From: Bidens hawaiensis
Taxonomy: Eukaryota > Streptophyta > Magnoliopsida > Asterales > Asteraceae
Assembly: GCA_021521415.1 (NCBI GenBank)
Contig: JAIQDT010004228.1
Coordinates: forward strand, 1 to 64,000
Reading direction: 5' to 3'
Length of the DNA: 64,000 bases
Positions 44,513 to 55,925 of this stretch are shown piece after piece. How positions within the stretch are numbered: the first letter of the stretch is position 1; the number at the start of each line of letters is the position of its first letter. The notes under the pieces were generated by a model that was not told the DNA's origin, did not search any database, and saw only the letters and a program-made list of their open reading frames with translations. A program made the translations under genes and the position numbers.

Positions 44513-45302
44513 TGTAACATCCGGCCCCTCGCACCACCAATGTCTGCTTTGCCCACGAAAAGCTCACGGATTTGTTTTTGGTTGCCCAGGTGGAGACTTC
44601 CCAGGAGGTCACCCCATCCTGCTACTACTCCCACCTAAGCACGCTTAACTGTGGAGCTCTCTTCTCGTCCACTACCATTAAGCCCAAAACGCGTTGGTGA
44701 TTTAAGAAGCGGGGCATTTACTTATGAACCAAGGATCTCTCCTGTCCACGGCCAATGTGGAATTTGCCTAGGGTGTTACAAACACCCCCCCCCCCCTTGG
44801 ACTCATCATTCTCAATGAGGTTTGCCCCTCCATCTAGTCCAGGATGTGGGATTTGCCTAAGGTGTACCACATGACAACCCTGGGGACTCACCGTCTCTGA
44901 TGAGGTTTGCCCCATCCCGAACGGCACATGAGTGGCTTTGATACCACTTGTAACATCCGGCCTCTCGCATCACCAATATTGTTTGCTTTGCCCACGAAGA
45001 GCTCACGGATTTGTTTTTGGTTGCCCAGGTGGAGACTTCCCAGGAAGTCACCCATCCTACTACTACTCCCACCTGAGCACGCTTAACTGTGGAGCTCTCC
45101 TCTCGTCCACTACCATTAAGCCCAAAACGCGTTGGTGATTTAAGAGGCGGGACATTTACTTATGAACCAAGGATCTCTCCTGTCCACGACCAATGTGGGA
45201 TTTGCCTAGGGTGTTACAAACACCCCCCATTTGGACTCATCGTCCTCGATGAGGTTTGCCCCTCCATCCAGTCCAGGATGTGGGATTTGCCTAAGGTGTA
45301 CC
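44513..45302 (-). mobile_element. Cassandra-type TRIM, LTR-internal-LTR-internal array with 5S-rRNA-like LTRs
   Basis: Two LTRs, 44513-44780 (268 bp) and 44949-45218 (270 bp), run TGTAACA...TGTTACA on both ends. Between them lies a 168-bp internal with PBS AGTGGTATCAAAGCC next to the 3' end of the upstream LTR and a G-rich PPT (AAGGGGGGGGGGGTGTT) before the downstream LTR, all on the - strand. After the second LTR another copy of the internal begins (45219-45302) and is cut off. Each LTR carries a piece of sense 5S rRNA on the - strand with A-box-like AGTTAAGCGTGCTTAGG and C-box-like GGATGGGGTGACCTCCTGGG. Cassandra TRIMs with 5S promoters are known; the truncated multimer is the notable point. 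Confidence 0.85.
44589..44660 (-). other. 5S-rRNA-like promoter region of Cassandra LTR (copy 1)
   Basis: On the - strand: AGAGCTCCACAGTTAAGCGTG, then AGGATGGGGTGACCTCCTGG. About 70 bp match the 3' two-thirds of plant 5S rRNA, with changes. Copy 2 is at 45030-45100. Not a complete 5S gene. Confidence 0.8.
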
Positions 45303-45584
45303 TCAATGGTCAGTACCAGCTCGCTTAAATCTTAAAACAAACATAATTTGAATTCTAAACGTCCGTTTGGATTGATTCCAGCGGCAACGAGTTCGTTTTT
45401 ATTTATATTATCACATCTTAAAGTCTCATATTCTTAATTGTTTATATCGTTTGGCGTGTAGTGGACGACTCGCTTATTGTTATTTATATTTGCTTGTCAT
45501 TAGTCTAAGGTGAGTTTATCATTCCCCTATTTTACCAACTTTTCTAAACGTTTTGGGGACATATGCGTACCTATTCGTATTTCA

Positions 45585-45627
<43 letters not shown>

Positions 45628-46168
45628 CAAGAAAATGCATACGTGTAATTGTGAGTGACTTAATCAAATATACGTGTTACATGCTTACTTGTGTTAATAT
45701 TCATTCATTCGTATATTCGGAGGGGGTCCATCGTATTCCCATGTATTGGGTGCTCATGCTATTGACCAACGCCCGATTCGCTTGGCAACGGTCTACATAC
45801 TTGTTTATGGTTTGTTTGTATTTACCGCTTTTATCACGCTACGCTCATTTATATTGACATGCAAAACTGGTGATATTCTCACTCAACTTTATGTTGACAA
45901 ACTCTGTTTTCTGCGCATATGCAGGTTGCTTGTATTGAAGATTAAAGTTTGGACACGTAGACAAGACCTTAGGATATAATCAAGATAATCATTACTTGAG
46001 CTTATATTCATTGTATTTAAATTGTTTGTTGTAATTGAATAATGTGTGTATACTTCGAATAAAATAATTAATTAGATATTGTCATTTTTTTTATTATGAT
46101 AGTATCTTCGAGCTGTGAGCAATCGGATCACGCCCCGGCATTTCCGCCTTAGGTTAGGGTGTGACATA
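45303..46168 (+). repeat. Truncated gypsy LTR X fragment
   Basis: Homologous to 11943-12860 (same blocks), ending TTAGGGTGTGACA. It begins abruptly at GGTCAGTACCAGC, joined to the Cassandra internal. An (AT)n microsatellite is at 45589-45621. No PBS or body follows, so it looks like a deleted solo LTR. Confidence 0.8.
45589..45621. repeat. (AT)n microsatellite in LTR X fragment
   Basis: TA run at the same place as in the other LTR X copy, half as long. Confidence 0.9.
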
Positions 46169-47688
46169 GGACGACCATAACATGTACACAATATCAGTTG
46201 ATCATCTCACGCTAAACAAAATGCGAGGTTAGTTAGTGTTCTAAGGTTGTTTCAAGTGTTCTTAAGCAAGTGCAAGCTAGTCCAAAGTGTTGAAGGCAGT
46301 TGGAAGGTTTGATCAAGTATCCAGAGGTGTTAGAAGCCATTCCTAACCATCCCAAGGTTCTACTTAAGCTTGAAGGGAATATTGGTTCGTTATAATACCC
46401 GTTTAAGCTCGTTTATGTAGTTTTAGCAAGAATCCGAGCTATAATCGATCAAACGTTTGTCAAAACTATTTTCAAATGTAGTATACATGTTTTCATACTT
46501 GCATATGAACATACAATGGTTAAACAAATCATGACAAAGTGTTAAAATGATTTTTTACCCTTAGCGGGCCAAACAGTAAGATTAGACAGACCGTCTAATC
46601 ATTATACGTTCCATCTCATCTCAAATTTTGTTACGGGTTAAAACAACTTGCGACGGCATGCCACATATATATGAACAACCTCAAAGTTATACAGTCTGTC
46701 TCAAAAAGAAATCGGTAAACAGGTCAACACAGATGATACAAACCATCTCATCATGATATGGTCCGTCTCATAATAAAATTTAATATTTTATTAATAATTA
46801 AGTTTTAAACCTATAAACCAAACCAGTCTTGATAAACGAGGCTTGAAACGATAAAACCAGGTCAGCATGGTCTGCAGTTGGATCAAGAAACACCATCAAG
46901 GCATTTATACAAACCTATTTCATTATAGGTTAACATCACATAAACAAGAAAGATTTTCAAACGGCATACCGAACAGACAATCACGGGTGAATACATTAAA
47001 CATTTACAAATAGACAGACATTTACTTAGTCTGGTTAACATGTCGTTTGCCATAAAGTGTCATATAAACAATTGCATGAGATTTATGATCTCTAAAATGC
47101 TATAATACAAAATAGAAAATAAGAGTAACTAAGACCGATTACACATGTGTTTGGATCCAAACATAACTGACAAAGCAAGTATACAATTAAGTCAGTCATA
47201 ACCAGTTCTCCAATGGGTTACTAGACTTGGAGAACATTTGAATTATGTGTGTAGGGCAGTGGTATAAATCCTGGGAATGACAGACATTCCCACTGAGTTT
47301 GTAACAGAAAACTATTATTGTATTTAACGACTGTTATAAAATATTTTAGAGTCAGTCAATGTTTCACCAGCTCATCGCTGATGTATTTTCCCCACATTGC
47401 AGGTAATTAAGTAAGGCAATTATAAAAAGGATTAAGCGCCATGATGGAGTAGATGCTCACGTTACGAAGATGGCTCAGCTTTGATAATTAAAATCCTTGT
47501 AATATGATGAAACAATATTTTGTAAACCATACACTCGGGTATTTAATTCCCGAGTAAATTTTCAATGTAAAATTAATATTTTATAATTTAAAGTCTTTCA
47601 CTAAAACAAACCCGCTACTATGATATATTTACAAAATAGATACCAACTGTCGATGACACTCCTAGGTCCTAGTTTGGGGTCTGACATA

Positions 47689-47708
47689 GTTGGTATCAGA
47701 GCCATGAG
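47689..47708 (+). other. gypsy Y primer binding site
   Basis: TTGGTATCAGAGCCATGAG follows the LTR end TCTGACATAG. TGGTATCAGAGCC is the iMet-tRNA PBS common in plant LTR elements. Confidence 0.9.
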
Positions 47709-48175
47709 TTTTAGTGAATTAGGTATTGATATATTAGTACCTAGGCTTTAACCACTTGCTTAGTAGTAGGGATAAGTAAAGATTGGTAGTCTTCTATCAT
47801 GTAAAAGGACAGTAACACCCCTTAACCCCTTAACGTTGAATTTAGACCGAGTTAACATTTTGGACGGAATTGGCAATGGTTGGGAAAAATCGAGGGTCTA
47901 ATTGCGAAAAAAAATATTTTTGGACGAAATTCTCAAATGTGACCAAACCTCCAGGACAATTTTGGCACTTTGCTCATATAATAAAGAAAGAGTGAAAAAG
48001 CATGTCTACCCTTGACTTAACGATTAAATTTAACGGGGTTAGTGATTTAGATGTAATTGGTAAGAACTGAAAAACGTGGATGGTCCATATACAAAAAATA
48101 AACTTTTAGGACTAAATTCGCATTATTTGCCAAACCACAAGGATGAAAATGACACTTTACTCTTTTTTTTTTAAA
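47709..48175. other. Element Y leader remnant and MULE-like unique DNA
   Basis: The first 100 bp continue the leader. From about 47815 the sequence AGTAACACCCCTTAACCCC starts an unrelated block with AACGGGGTTAGTG and CCTTGACTTAACG, reminiscent of MULE TIRs. Nothing more was resolved. Confidence 0.35.
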
Positions 48176-48179
48176 TTCA

Positions 48180-49125
48180 CCTAATAACAAGCATATTTTT
48201 ATCTTTAATATGAATATCATATTGTTATATAAATAATAAAAAAAGATAATGGGTTTTTAATATTGTGTTATTTGGTTATTCATTGTGTTTTTTTTATTGG
48301 GTTTTTCTATGCTTTGTGTTATATATTTTGGTTATTGTGTTTTTCAATTGGTACTCATATTAAAGATAAAAATTAAAACAAATATTACGTCATTGTGTCT
48401 TTTTGTTCGTCATTGTGCCTTTGTGCTCAGTATTTGTCTTTTTTTACTTATCATTGTGTTTTAGTCATTGTGTACTACGTTCATTGTCTTTTGTTCGGAA
48501 TTGACACGCGGCATTCACTTAATTTGAGATAATATTATTATGTTCAAGTAATGTGTAATATATAGTTTCCATTGTGTTTTACGTTTCAGGATATTGTGTA
48601 ATGTGTATTCATCATTATGTTTTATGTATTAGATAATTTGTTGGTATTTTTCATCATATTTACATATTGTTATTAGATAACATGAGTATTTAAAAAAAAA
48701 CACAATGATGATTTGAAAGACACAATGATGAAAAAACACAATGACGAAAAAAGACACAATGACGTAATTTTTGTATAACAAAATCATAGCCATATTAAAG
48801 ATAAAAAACGATTGTTATCATGGTGATTTTTTTAAAGTTAAATATCATATGAAAAATTATATATGCTTTAAAATGATGGATGCATTAACACGTGGCTTTG
48901 AATGTGAAGAGAAAAAATACGTATTATTAATTTTATATCCTTTCTTTTGTCCCCCACTAGACACATGTGAATTAATTATGACTTCTCATATTTTTTATTT
49001 TTGTTGGCCTTTGTAGAATAAGTTAACCCATCTTTATATATAATATATTTTTTTATTTCACATTTTGTTATTATTTAAAAAAATTTATTTATTTCAACTC
49101 GTGTTTCACATGGTTTATTAACCTG
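48180..49125. mobile_element. Possible decayed Helitron with inverted CATTGTGT motifs
   Basis: Left part (48240-48620) has many CATTGTGTTTT-like motifs. Right part (48685-48765) has their reverse complements (AAAACACAATGATG). The 3' end CAACTCGTGTTTCACATGGTTTATTAACCTG looks like a worn Helitron 3' hairpin with CTAG mutated. No ORF. Confidence 0.4.
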
Positions 49126-49369
49126 TTTGGAAACAAAACCCGAAACAAAAAACGGGTCAAACCTGAGCGTTGTTGACCCGTTTACAACCCAAAAATATGC
49201 ATCATAATAGCACGCAAAATAAAGAAATCTGTAGCAATAAAACCAAAAACAAAATAAAAACATTCCTTCAAAACATCACAACAAAACATCTCAAATCCTA
49301 CAAAAATGAGCATTTTCAAAACAAATCATGCCGAATATTATTAACCCCTCATAAACTTAACATCACTTT

Positions 49370-50584
49370 TCAAGCATTCACTTTCTCCTTCTGTGCGAAC
49401 CCCACACCCTTCTCTATACTTCCCTTCAACTCCACCTTCAATGCCTCCAACCCTTTGACTTCAAACTCGGTCAACCCATCAAGATCCGATGAAATAACCG
49501 CCTCCACCCCTTGCTTCCCAAGCTTAACCCTCGATGCAAAAAATGGGAGTTCAGTAACTTCCGACTGCACAAACGCACACTCGTAAACATCACTGTCGCC
49601 ATCCAGCGCCCGAAGAGAAGATTCTAAAAACCGCGCTGCTGCATACGCCATTGACAAAGTAGCGGACCCTGCACCCGCCTTTGCCTCAACCACCTCGGTC
49701 CCACCGTTTTGAATCCTATCTGTCAGATCCACCACTTCCTGATCGGTAAGCGTGACTGACAGTTTTGTCTTCGAAAGCAAGGGTAAAATGGTAATTCCTG
49801 CATGCCCGCCAACCACAAGGACGTCAACGTCAATTAGCTTTAAATTCTTCTTCTCCGCGACAAAGGTGTTTGCTCTCACGACATCAAGAGTAGTGACACC
49901 GAAGAGCTTCTTCGGGTTATAAACGCCTTTCTGTTTCAATACCTCGGCAGCAATAGGGACGGTTGAGTTAACAGGGTTGCTGATAATGTGAATAAATGCA
50001 TCGGGACAGTTATCGGCCACGGTTTCAATCAACGTCCTAACGATTCCCGCATTAATATTGAAAAGGTCATCACGGGTCATACCTGGTTTCCTTGGAACAC
50101 CAGCGGGAATAACGACAACATCCACGTCTTTTAAACAGCTGGCGAGTTCATCACTCCCGGTGAAATCCCGAACCTTTGAGGGGGGGTTGCAGTGGCTGAG
50201 ATCAGCCGCAACTCCCTTAACATTTGCAATATCATACAGGTGGAGGTCGGAGACCAACGGTGACATTTTGACCAAAAGGGCTAGTGGTTGACCGATGCCA
50301 CCAGCGGCTCCAAGGATAGCAACTTTGAAAGATGCCTGAATTTGGAGGGCGGTCGAGGATGTGCGAGGGTAGTTTTGGGATTTTGGAGTAATAGAGTGGC
50401 GAAGGGCTGCGGTGCTTTCTTTGCTCAAGAAGGATGACTTAAGGCCTGTGGCACTCTTGATATTGTTTCGGGAGTTGAAACCAAAACTCATGCCGCATGC
50501 CTTCGACTGTGAAAGCGGGCTAGCGTTTGAGCCATGGGATATTGTTGATCCGACTGAAAACGCACTTGCTGATGTGGCCGCCAT
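49370..50584 (-). CDS. Plastid NAD-dependent malate dehydrogenase
   Basis: A single coding exon of 404 residues. The first about 80 residues are Ser/Thr/Ala-rich with few acidic residues, as in a chloroplast transit peptide. Then comes the lactate/malate dehydrogenase fold: NAD-binding GAAGGIGQ at 92-99, [30 protein letters not shown] with the substrate arginines, [21 protein letters not shown], and the catalytic His in [13 protein letters not shown]. The protein converts malate to oxaloacetate with NAD+ (family knowledge). The ATG at 50584 follows an acceptor (CCTTCAG/GG, intron end 50593), so the longer frame to 50605 starts in the intron and is rejected. It closely resembles plastid pNAD-MDH and appears intact. 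Confidence 0.95.
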   Translation of the reverse strand: MAATSASAFSVGSTISHGSNASPLSQSKACGMSFGFNSRNNIKSATGLKSSFLSKESTAALRHSITPKSQNYPRTSSTALQIQASFKVAILGAAGGIGQPLALLVKMSPLVSDLHLYDIANVKGVAADLSHCNPPSKVRDFTGSDELASCLKDVDVVVIPAGVPRKPGMTRDDLFNINAGIVRTLIETVADNCPDAFIHIISNPVNSTVPIAAEVLKQKGVYNPKKLFGVTTLDVVRANTFVAEKKNLKLIDVDVLVVGGHAGITILPLLSKTKLSVTLTDQEVVDLTDRIQNGGTEVVEAKAGAGSATLSMAYAAARFLESSLRALDGDSDVYECAFVQSEVTELPFFASRVKLGKQGVEAVISSDLDGLTEFEVKGLEALKVELKGSIEKGVGFAQKEKVNA

Positions 50585-50592
50585 GCTAAACC

Positions 50593-51266
50593 CTGAAGGA
50601 CACATAAAAAGAAAACATTGAACAGGTAGAGCTACAGTTTTTAACCGTATCCTTAAACGATACGAACGTAAAATACAAACGAAACCAAAAAAAGTTTGAA
50701 AAGTAACAAGTCAAATGAGTCGATAGTCGCCTAAAGTATAGTAGTTTAATGGATAAAGAATCGATGTTTGTACGAGCAAAGAAATTAAGTACAGGACAGA
50801 TTTTGGTAAGCCTATTCTCATACCCGGTTGTAAATTTATATCCCATACCATTCACGATCTTATGCTGTTAAATTATTAAAACCTGGTACCAAGATTATCC
50901 GAAAACCGAATTGAAATATCAAATAGCCAACTAATTTTCTAATAGTGATTCTGTATTATTAATAGCTACAAGTTTCTAATACAATCTATTATATGTTTTA
51001 CCACTTAAAACAGATCAATAGGTTAATCCAGAAATGAAGCAGATCTGTAATTCAATAATAAGCATAAATAAAATAAAAAGGAAGCGGCACCCCAGATACA
51101 TGCTTTGTCATATGCAGTTATTAACTTAAATGTAATCCATTTCGAACTATGGGGTTAAATAAGCGTTTGCAATGCATCAAATTTCAGATTAAAGTAGAGC
51201 CATAACCACTACCAGTAATTGGATCTAAATGCATGACATGAACTAGATGTGTAATAATACTAATAC
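50593..51266 (-). other. 5'UTR intron of plastid MDH
   Basis: Donor TTCAG/GTATTAG at 51266 and acceptor CCTTCAG at 50593; 674 bp. Exon 1 (about 51267-51310) is non-coding. The open frame 50586-50855 within it has no domain. Confidence 0.7.
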
Positions 51267-51299
51267 CTGAAGGTGTGGATCTGGAATTGAATGAATGGA

Positions 51300-51500
51300 A
51301 CAGGTGGCGATAGAAAGAAGAGGAGGTTAAATAAATAAATAGTATGTCGGAGACTGCTTGCTATTTATCGGTGGTATTTATTTAGGGTTCTCCGCTGACG
51401 ACCCTCGAACCAATCTACTGCTTGCTTGGAACCCTGCCAAGGTACTTTATTCCGATTCTTGTCTCCGATCCTAGCCATCGGACTCATGACTAGCATCAAC
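51300..51500 (-). promoter_or_regulatory. MDH upstream region
   Basis: The segment upstream of exon 1 is AT-rich, then GC-richer (51390-51480), with no assigned elements. Confidence 0.4.
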
Positions 51501-52435
51501 GGCCTTGATTTAATTCAACCGACTATAGAGGTATGGTCATAAAACAAGGAAATTGACCAAGAAGTTCTTAGCCCATTAAACGCTTCTGCGGAAGACACCC
51601 TCCCAGAAGTGAAACTACTATCAATTCTTCTAGAAGCCTGCCTGTTGGAGACATATGCAGGCGGGTGAATGAATAAGATTATACAACTGCGGGAGATACC
51701 CATAGGCGAAAGAACAAACAGGTGCAAGAACATTCTTCCAGAAGCTAGCAAGAGACACCCGCAGACAAGAGAAAGAATGACGTCACATTTAAATGAAAAA
51801 AAGCCGATAACTGAAAGATCATTTGATAATGACGTCTACCTCCTCAATAGAGAGCACGTGATGGTTTAACCAATAAAGGGGGGGGGGGGGCAGCTGGATA
51901 TTTCCCAACGGCTTAGCATATGGCCAGCTGCTACTCCCTATCATAACCAGGCACGTGTCCCTCCAGGTAAAAGAAAACATCTTTTAGATAGTGACATCTT
52001 TACCAATCATTTTCGTCCACCCCTGGCTATATATACCCTCTCAATCATTATGAGGTATTCATTCTGGATACCCATAATACATTAATCAGTTTGATTATTT
52101 AGGACTTTCTCTATATAGAAGAAAAGTTACTTATTCTCACGTCGGATGGTGGTTACGAGAAGACCCCCATCTTGTTCTTCTTGTAGCGAGCTCACAGTAA
52201 TTTGTTTTGCAAGATACATATTCGGATCTCGAGCTACTCGCAAACCATTTGACTTAACCACGTTACTAGATCCTCATTTTGGTTGAAGCGTAGATCTAAC
52301 CCTAGTACGGGTGGGATATGTGCTTCTTCATTGGCGTCATCCATGTTTTTGGCTTGAACAAATTTTGTTGTGCTTTTTTGATTAAAATGAGGCAGATCCT
52401 GTGATATTTGAGCTAAAACCAGATACACCTCAGTA
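51500..52435 (+). repeat. LTR-like fragment (possibly Tat-type gypsy)
   Basis: A TATA-like CTATATATACCCTCTC at about 52028 is followed, near 52140, by CACGTCGGATGGTGGTTACGAGAAGACCCCC, a form familiar from the end of Tat/Ogre-type LTRs (memory-based). A G run at 51878-51890 is odd. Ends unclear. Confidence 0.35.
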
Positions 52436-52439
52436 CGTA

Positions 52440-55392
52440 TTTACCGATTAAGCTAATAAACGCTTATTACGGAACGATCGAACGATTAACCGAACGGGTC
52501 TGGTTATGACCCAGATATCCCGGGGGGCCATCTATAAGTGATATACGTTTAATATAAGCTATTATATTAGTATTATGGCCTTACTTCGATAGCAAACAAG
52601 TTAAACGAAAACATGCTCGTTTAACTACCAGCTATTGATTTAAAAACGCAAAAGATAGTTACAAACCAAGCATTGTATCATCCGTTAAGCCGAAAAGACC
52701 TACCAAACACTCATTTGAAATGTTTTAAGCGACCCGTGAAAATATTTTTGATTTTTATAAACGTATAGTATGTTTATATAAATTTATACTAAAACAGCCG
52801 AAAAACACTCGTTTTCGCGCTGTTTGTCGTACCCGATATGTTTTTCGCGCCAGAAACCAAGCCCGAAATAAATTTGAACTTGGGCTTTCACTTTTGGGCA
52901 TGCAAATTTAGAATGTTGGGCCAAAATGGGCCAAGTGAGGCCCATTAAGGCTTGCGGCCGTAAGGTTGGGGGACCACCCTTTTTTTTGAATAACTTCATG
53001 TATAAGCATCTTAAACACATCATTTTCACATGTTTTCAACTCCAAAGCAGCTGCAAGGTTTTTCTACCAGTTTCCTTCAAGAACCCTAGGCATTTTGATT
53101 GATTTCATCATTTTTAACATGTTTAATTAGGTTTAATATCATATAAACATGGTTTAATTGCCAAAAATCATTGCTAACCATGTAAAAATCCTAAAAATGG
53201 TCCAAAAATATGTTTTGATCATACACATGGTTAGGAACCTGAAGTTCGGATTAGAGGGTTTAAACGGCGTTTTTACGGTTCAACTGTTCGGTTTTATACC
53301 CTAGCCGAAATCCTAAGTTAAGAGGCTGCCATGTTGATGAAAGTTTCTTGGTTTGTTATATAGGACCTATATCTAGCTTGCATAGTAGCACAAGAGCCTG
53401 AAAAATTGATTAGAAATGCGAAAACAAACCAAAACCGCTAAGGTAATACCGAATCACTCGATTACGGGCTGTTTAGGGTTAGGTTATGATGTGCATATTT
53501 TTAGATTTTGAAATTTTTCAGGGACATCAGGGACCATATCATTGAGTCCCTTTTCAAATTTGGTAATTTTTCGAGCATCCGAGAATATTTGGCGAATTTA
53601 TTACCGAATTGGGGCGTTTATTTGGGAAAAATTGTTAAAATGTTTGAAAAATTATGAAATTTTGTGGGGAACTCAGATTTGGTATATTATGATCACATAT
53701 GAAATTTGGGGTCATTTGGAAAACTCCAAGTATGTTTTGTGCATTTGCGTTTAATTGAATTTTCATAGTCGTTTTTGGCTCGGAAATGATATTTGGCAAG
53801 ATTGTTAGAGTTTGGGATTTTTCCAGGTTATTTTGGGATATATTGTGGTCACTCAAAAATTTTGGCGGATTTTTCGGAAATCTTTTGGTATAAACGGATG
53901 AATTTCGGGCTAAATATAGCAGATAAAATGCTTTTCCATAAATTAATAAATCAGTAAATAATTTCAGTAATATTTTTATAAAAATATACATATTTTAATT
54001 GATAAGTGTCTAAATTTTTAACGAATCTGTTGGAATATCAGTTGGAATATCTGAACCGACAAGCTCGTGATTAACGAATCTGGTGGAATATCAAAACATC
54101 AAGAGTGATTAAAAATCATATTTTTGTGTTAATTAAGTAAAAACGGACTTTTTATGAGAAAACCAAACAATTTGGATAGATTGTGCGCGTCTTTCTCAAA
54201 TCAAACTGAATAAACGGAAACGAGCCCCGTAGCGAATCTAGAACCCAAATATGTGATCTTTCTTTATAACTTAATCATTTTATCGACCAACACATTTACC
54301 CAAGCTTACATCCCCATAACTGTTTTCTGAACGCACAAACAAACAATTTGGCCCAGCTGGGAAAACAGGGAAACTGAGCCAAGTTTGGTTTTAAGTATTA
54401 GACAGTGAACAACATCACAATCTAAGCCTATTGACACTTTTTGGGCGTACCAGCTATACCCAAATTAGATATGCAGCCCGGTTTAGTATTGAGATTATAA
54501 TAATATTAAAATATTAATATTATTATAAAATTAATTATAGGGACCAGTGGTTACGAGTCAAGAAAAATCAGAAATGTCGCGCTACTGAATACTGATTAAA
54601 CCGTGGCTTTCATGACCCCTCTCTTTAAACAATTTTACGAACTTTTGTGGTGAAAAGCATGTTTGACTATATATACATATCTGAAACGTGTAATGATGTG
54701 AATTATCTAAGTGTTAACACACGTAAGTCCCCACTAACACAGTGATTAACTTCGAGCCGGTGGCTTGTGAATAGTACCATTGGTTTGACAAACCCAAACA
54801 GAATCGGCCTGGTTGCCGTGTCACATAGCACCGTTTGTACATGACCATGCTTACACAAACAGGCTATGTAGTATTATACATAGCTACCAGGGCATGTTGT
54901 GGGCGGAAGGGGAGCCACAATGGTTGATTAGGCGTGGGAAATAGATGCACGCGACACAAATAGTCATGGCTTCACTGTAGCTTAGCATAATTACATCATT
55001 TACAAACATACATACTTATATCATAGTTACAAGTGTTACTTGTGATTACTCATAACTGTTTTCTTGAAACGCGTGAAACTCACCAACTTTAGTAATTGAC
55101 CCATTTTAAACGTGCTTTTCAGGTTTGCTACCAAAGTTGGTATAATGCGATGACGTGCTACCTGTCGTGGAACGTGCTCGATGCTAAGTGAATAGATGCA
55201 AGTTATTAGTAAGGAGTGGGACAGTTAATATATAATTTTGTCTGTATCACCTAGACTGTAGACAATGATAGAAGGATGTAATATAATGTAAATTAGTTTG
55301 TAATGTTTCTTTATAAACAATGTTGTTGATATCAGAGGTGTCTGTTACATTCTTGTTTTACGCTTCCGCATTTTGCTAGTCGGGGTGTGACA
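52440..55392 (+). repeat. 5' LTR Z of the Tekay-like element (left end unresolved)
   Basis: It ends TTTTGCTAGTCGGGGTGTGACA at 55392, directly before the PBS. The left border was not found (no TGTTAC-type start seen), so it may be truncated. About 2.9 kb without a gene. Confidence 0.55.
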
Positions 55393-55410
55393 GAAGTTGG
55401 TATTAGAGCC
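55393..55410 (+). other. Primer binding site of the Tekay-like element
   Basis: GAAGTTGGTATTAGAGCC, one base off the usual TGGTATCAGAGCC PBS. Confidence 0.8.
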
Positions 55411-55925
55411 ATTGGTTATAAAGGATCAGGTTGTCCCTTAGGGTACCTAAAATATAACCGTAGGCTCGATTACCTCTGGGAAAATAAATAATAATTTAAT
55501 ATTATATACTAATGGATGCCGGGATGAACTTGTAGGGCAAGTGAGTTGTTGTGGTCCGGAACATAATAACAGACTTGCTTGTACGAGGGAATTCGGGGAG
55601 AAATCGCGGAACGTACGGGTAGGTAAAAATGACAACATATGTGTATACAAGTTAATGTTTAAGTATATATATATATATGTGACACGCATACGTGCTTATC
55701 TGCAACAATGTGTATGAATACGTGTACGTACTGTACTATCGATAATGGTAAAATCTTATTATAATGAATATTATATTCAATATTAATTCTTATTATAATT
55801 AAAAATAAATTTTAATAAAACTAATATTATATTTTATTATAATTAATATTAAATTTGGCTTAATTAATTAACCTCCCCCTACAATAGTTAACACTAGCAA
55901 TAAATATTATTCTTATAACTAACCA
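55411..55925 (+). other. Element leader
   Basis: AT-rich, with long T/A runs (TATTATAATTAAAAATAAATTT near 55790). No ORF of note on the + strand. Confidence 0.6.

Larger units (their letters stand above)
44141..47686 (+). repeat. gypsy LTR Y (5' LTR), split by Cassandra and an LTR X fragment
   Basis: It starts TGTAACACCCCGAAAACTTCC at 44141 and ends GGGGTCTGACA at 47686, followed by the PBS. The two halves share the motif GACGGACCGTCTCATGATTATATGG (44375-44410) / AGACAGACCGTCTAATCATTATACG (46574-46600), which supports one LTR. About 1.9 kb belongs to Y; the rest is inserted. The element body beyond the leader is missing. Confidence 0.65.

Noticed and set aside
44589..44660. A functional 5S rRNA gene
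   Set aside because: It matches only part of 5S, with changes, and sits inside TRIM LTRs with PBS and PPT.
45510..45979. Overlapping ORFs (115 and 77 aa)
   Set aside because: Inside LTR X sequence, with a microsatellite; no domain.
50585..50605. Upstream ATG extension of MDH
   Set aside because: It lies before the 3' splice acceptor (CCTTCAG), in the inferred intron.
53542..53991. Overlapping ORFs of 70 and 118 aa
   Set aside because: They lie in an LTR-like AT-rich region and lack any recognisable domain.
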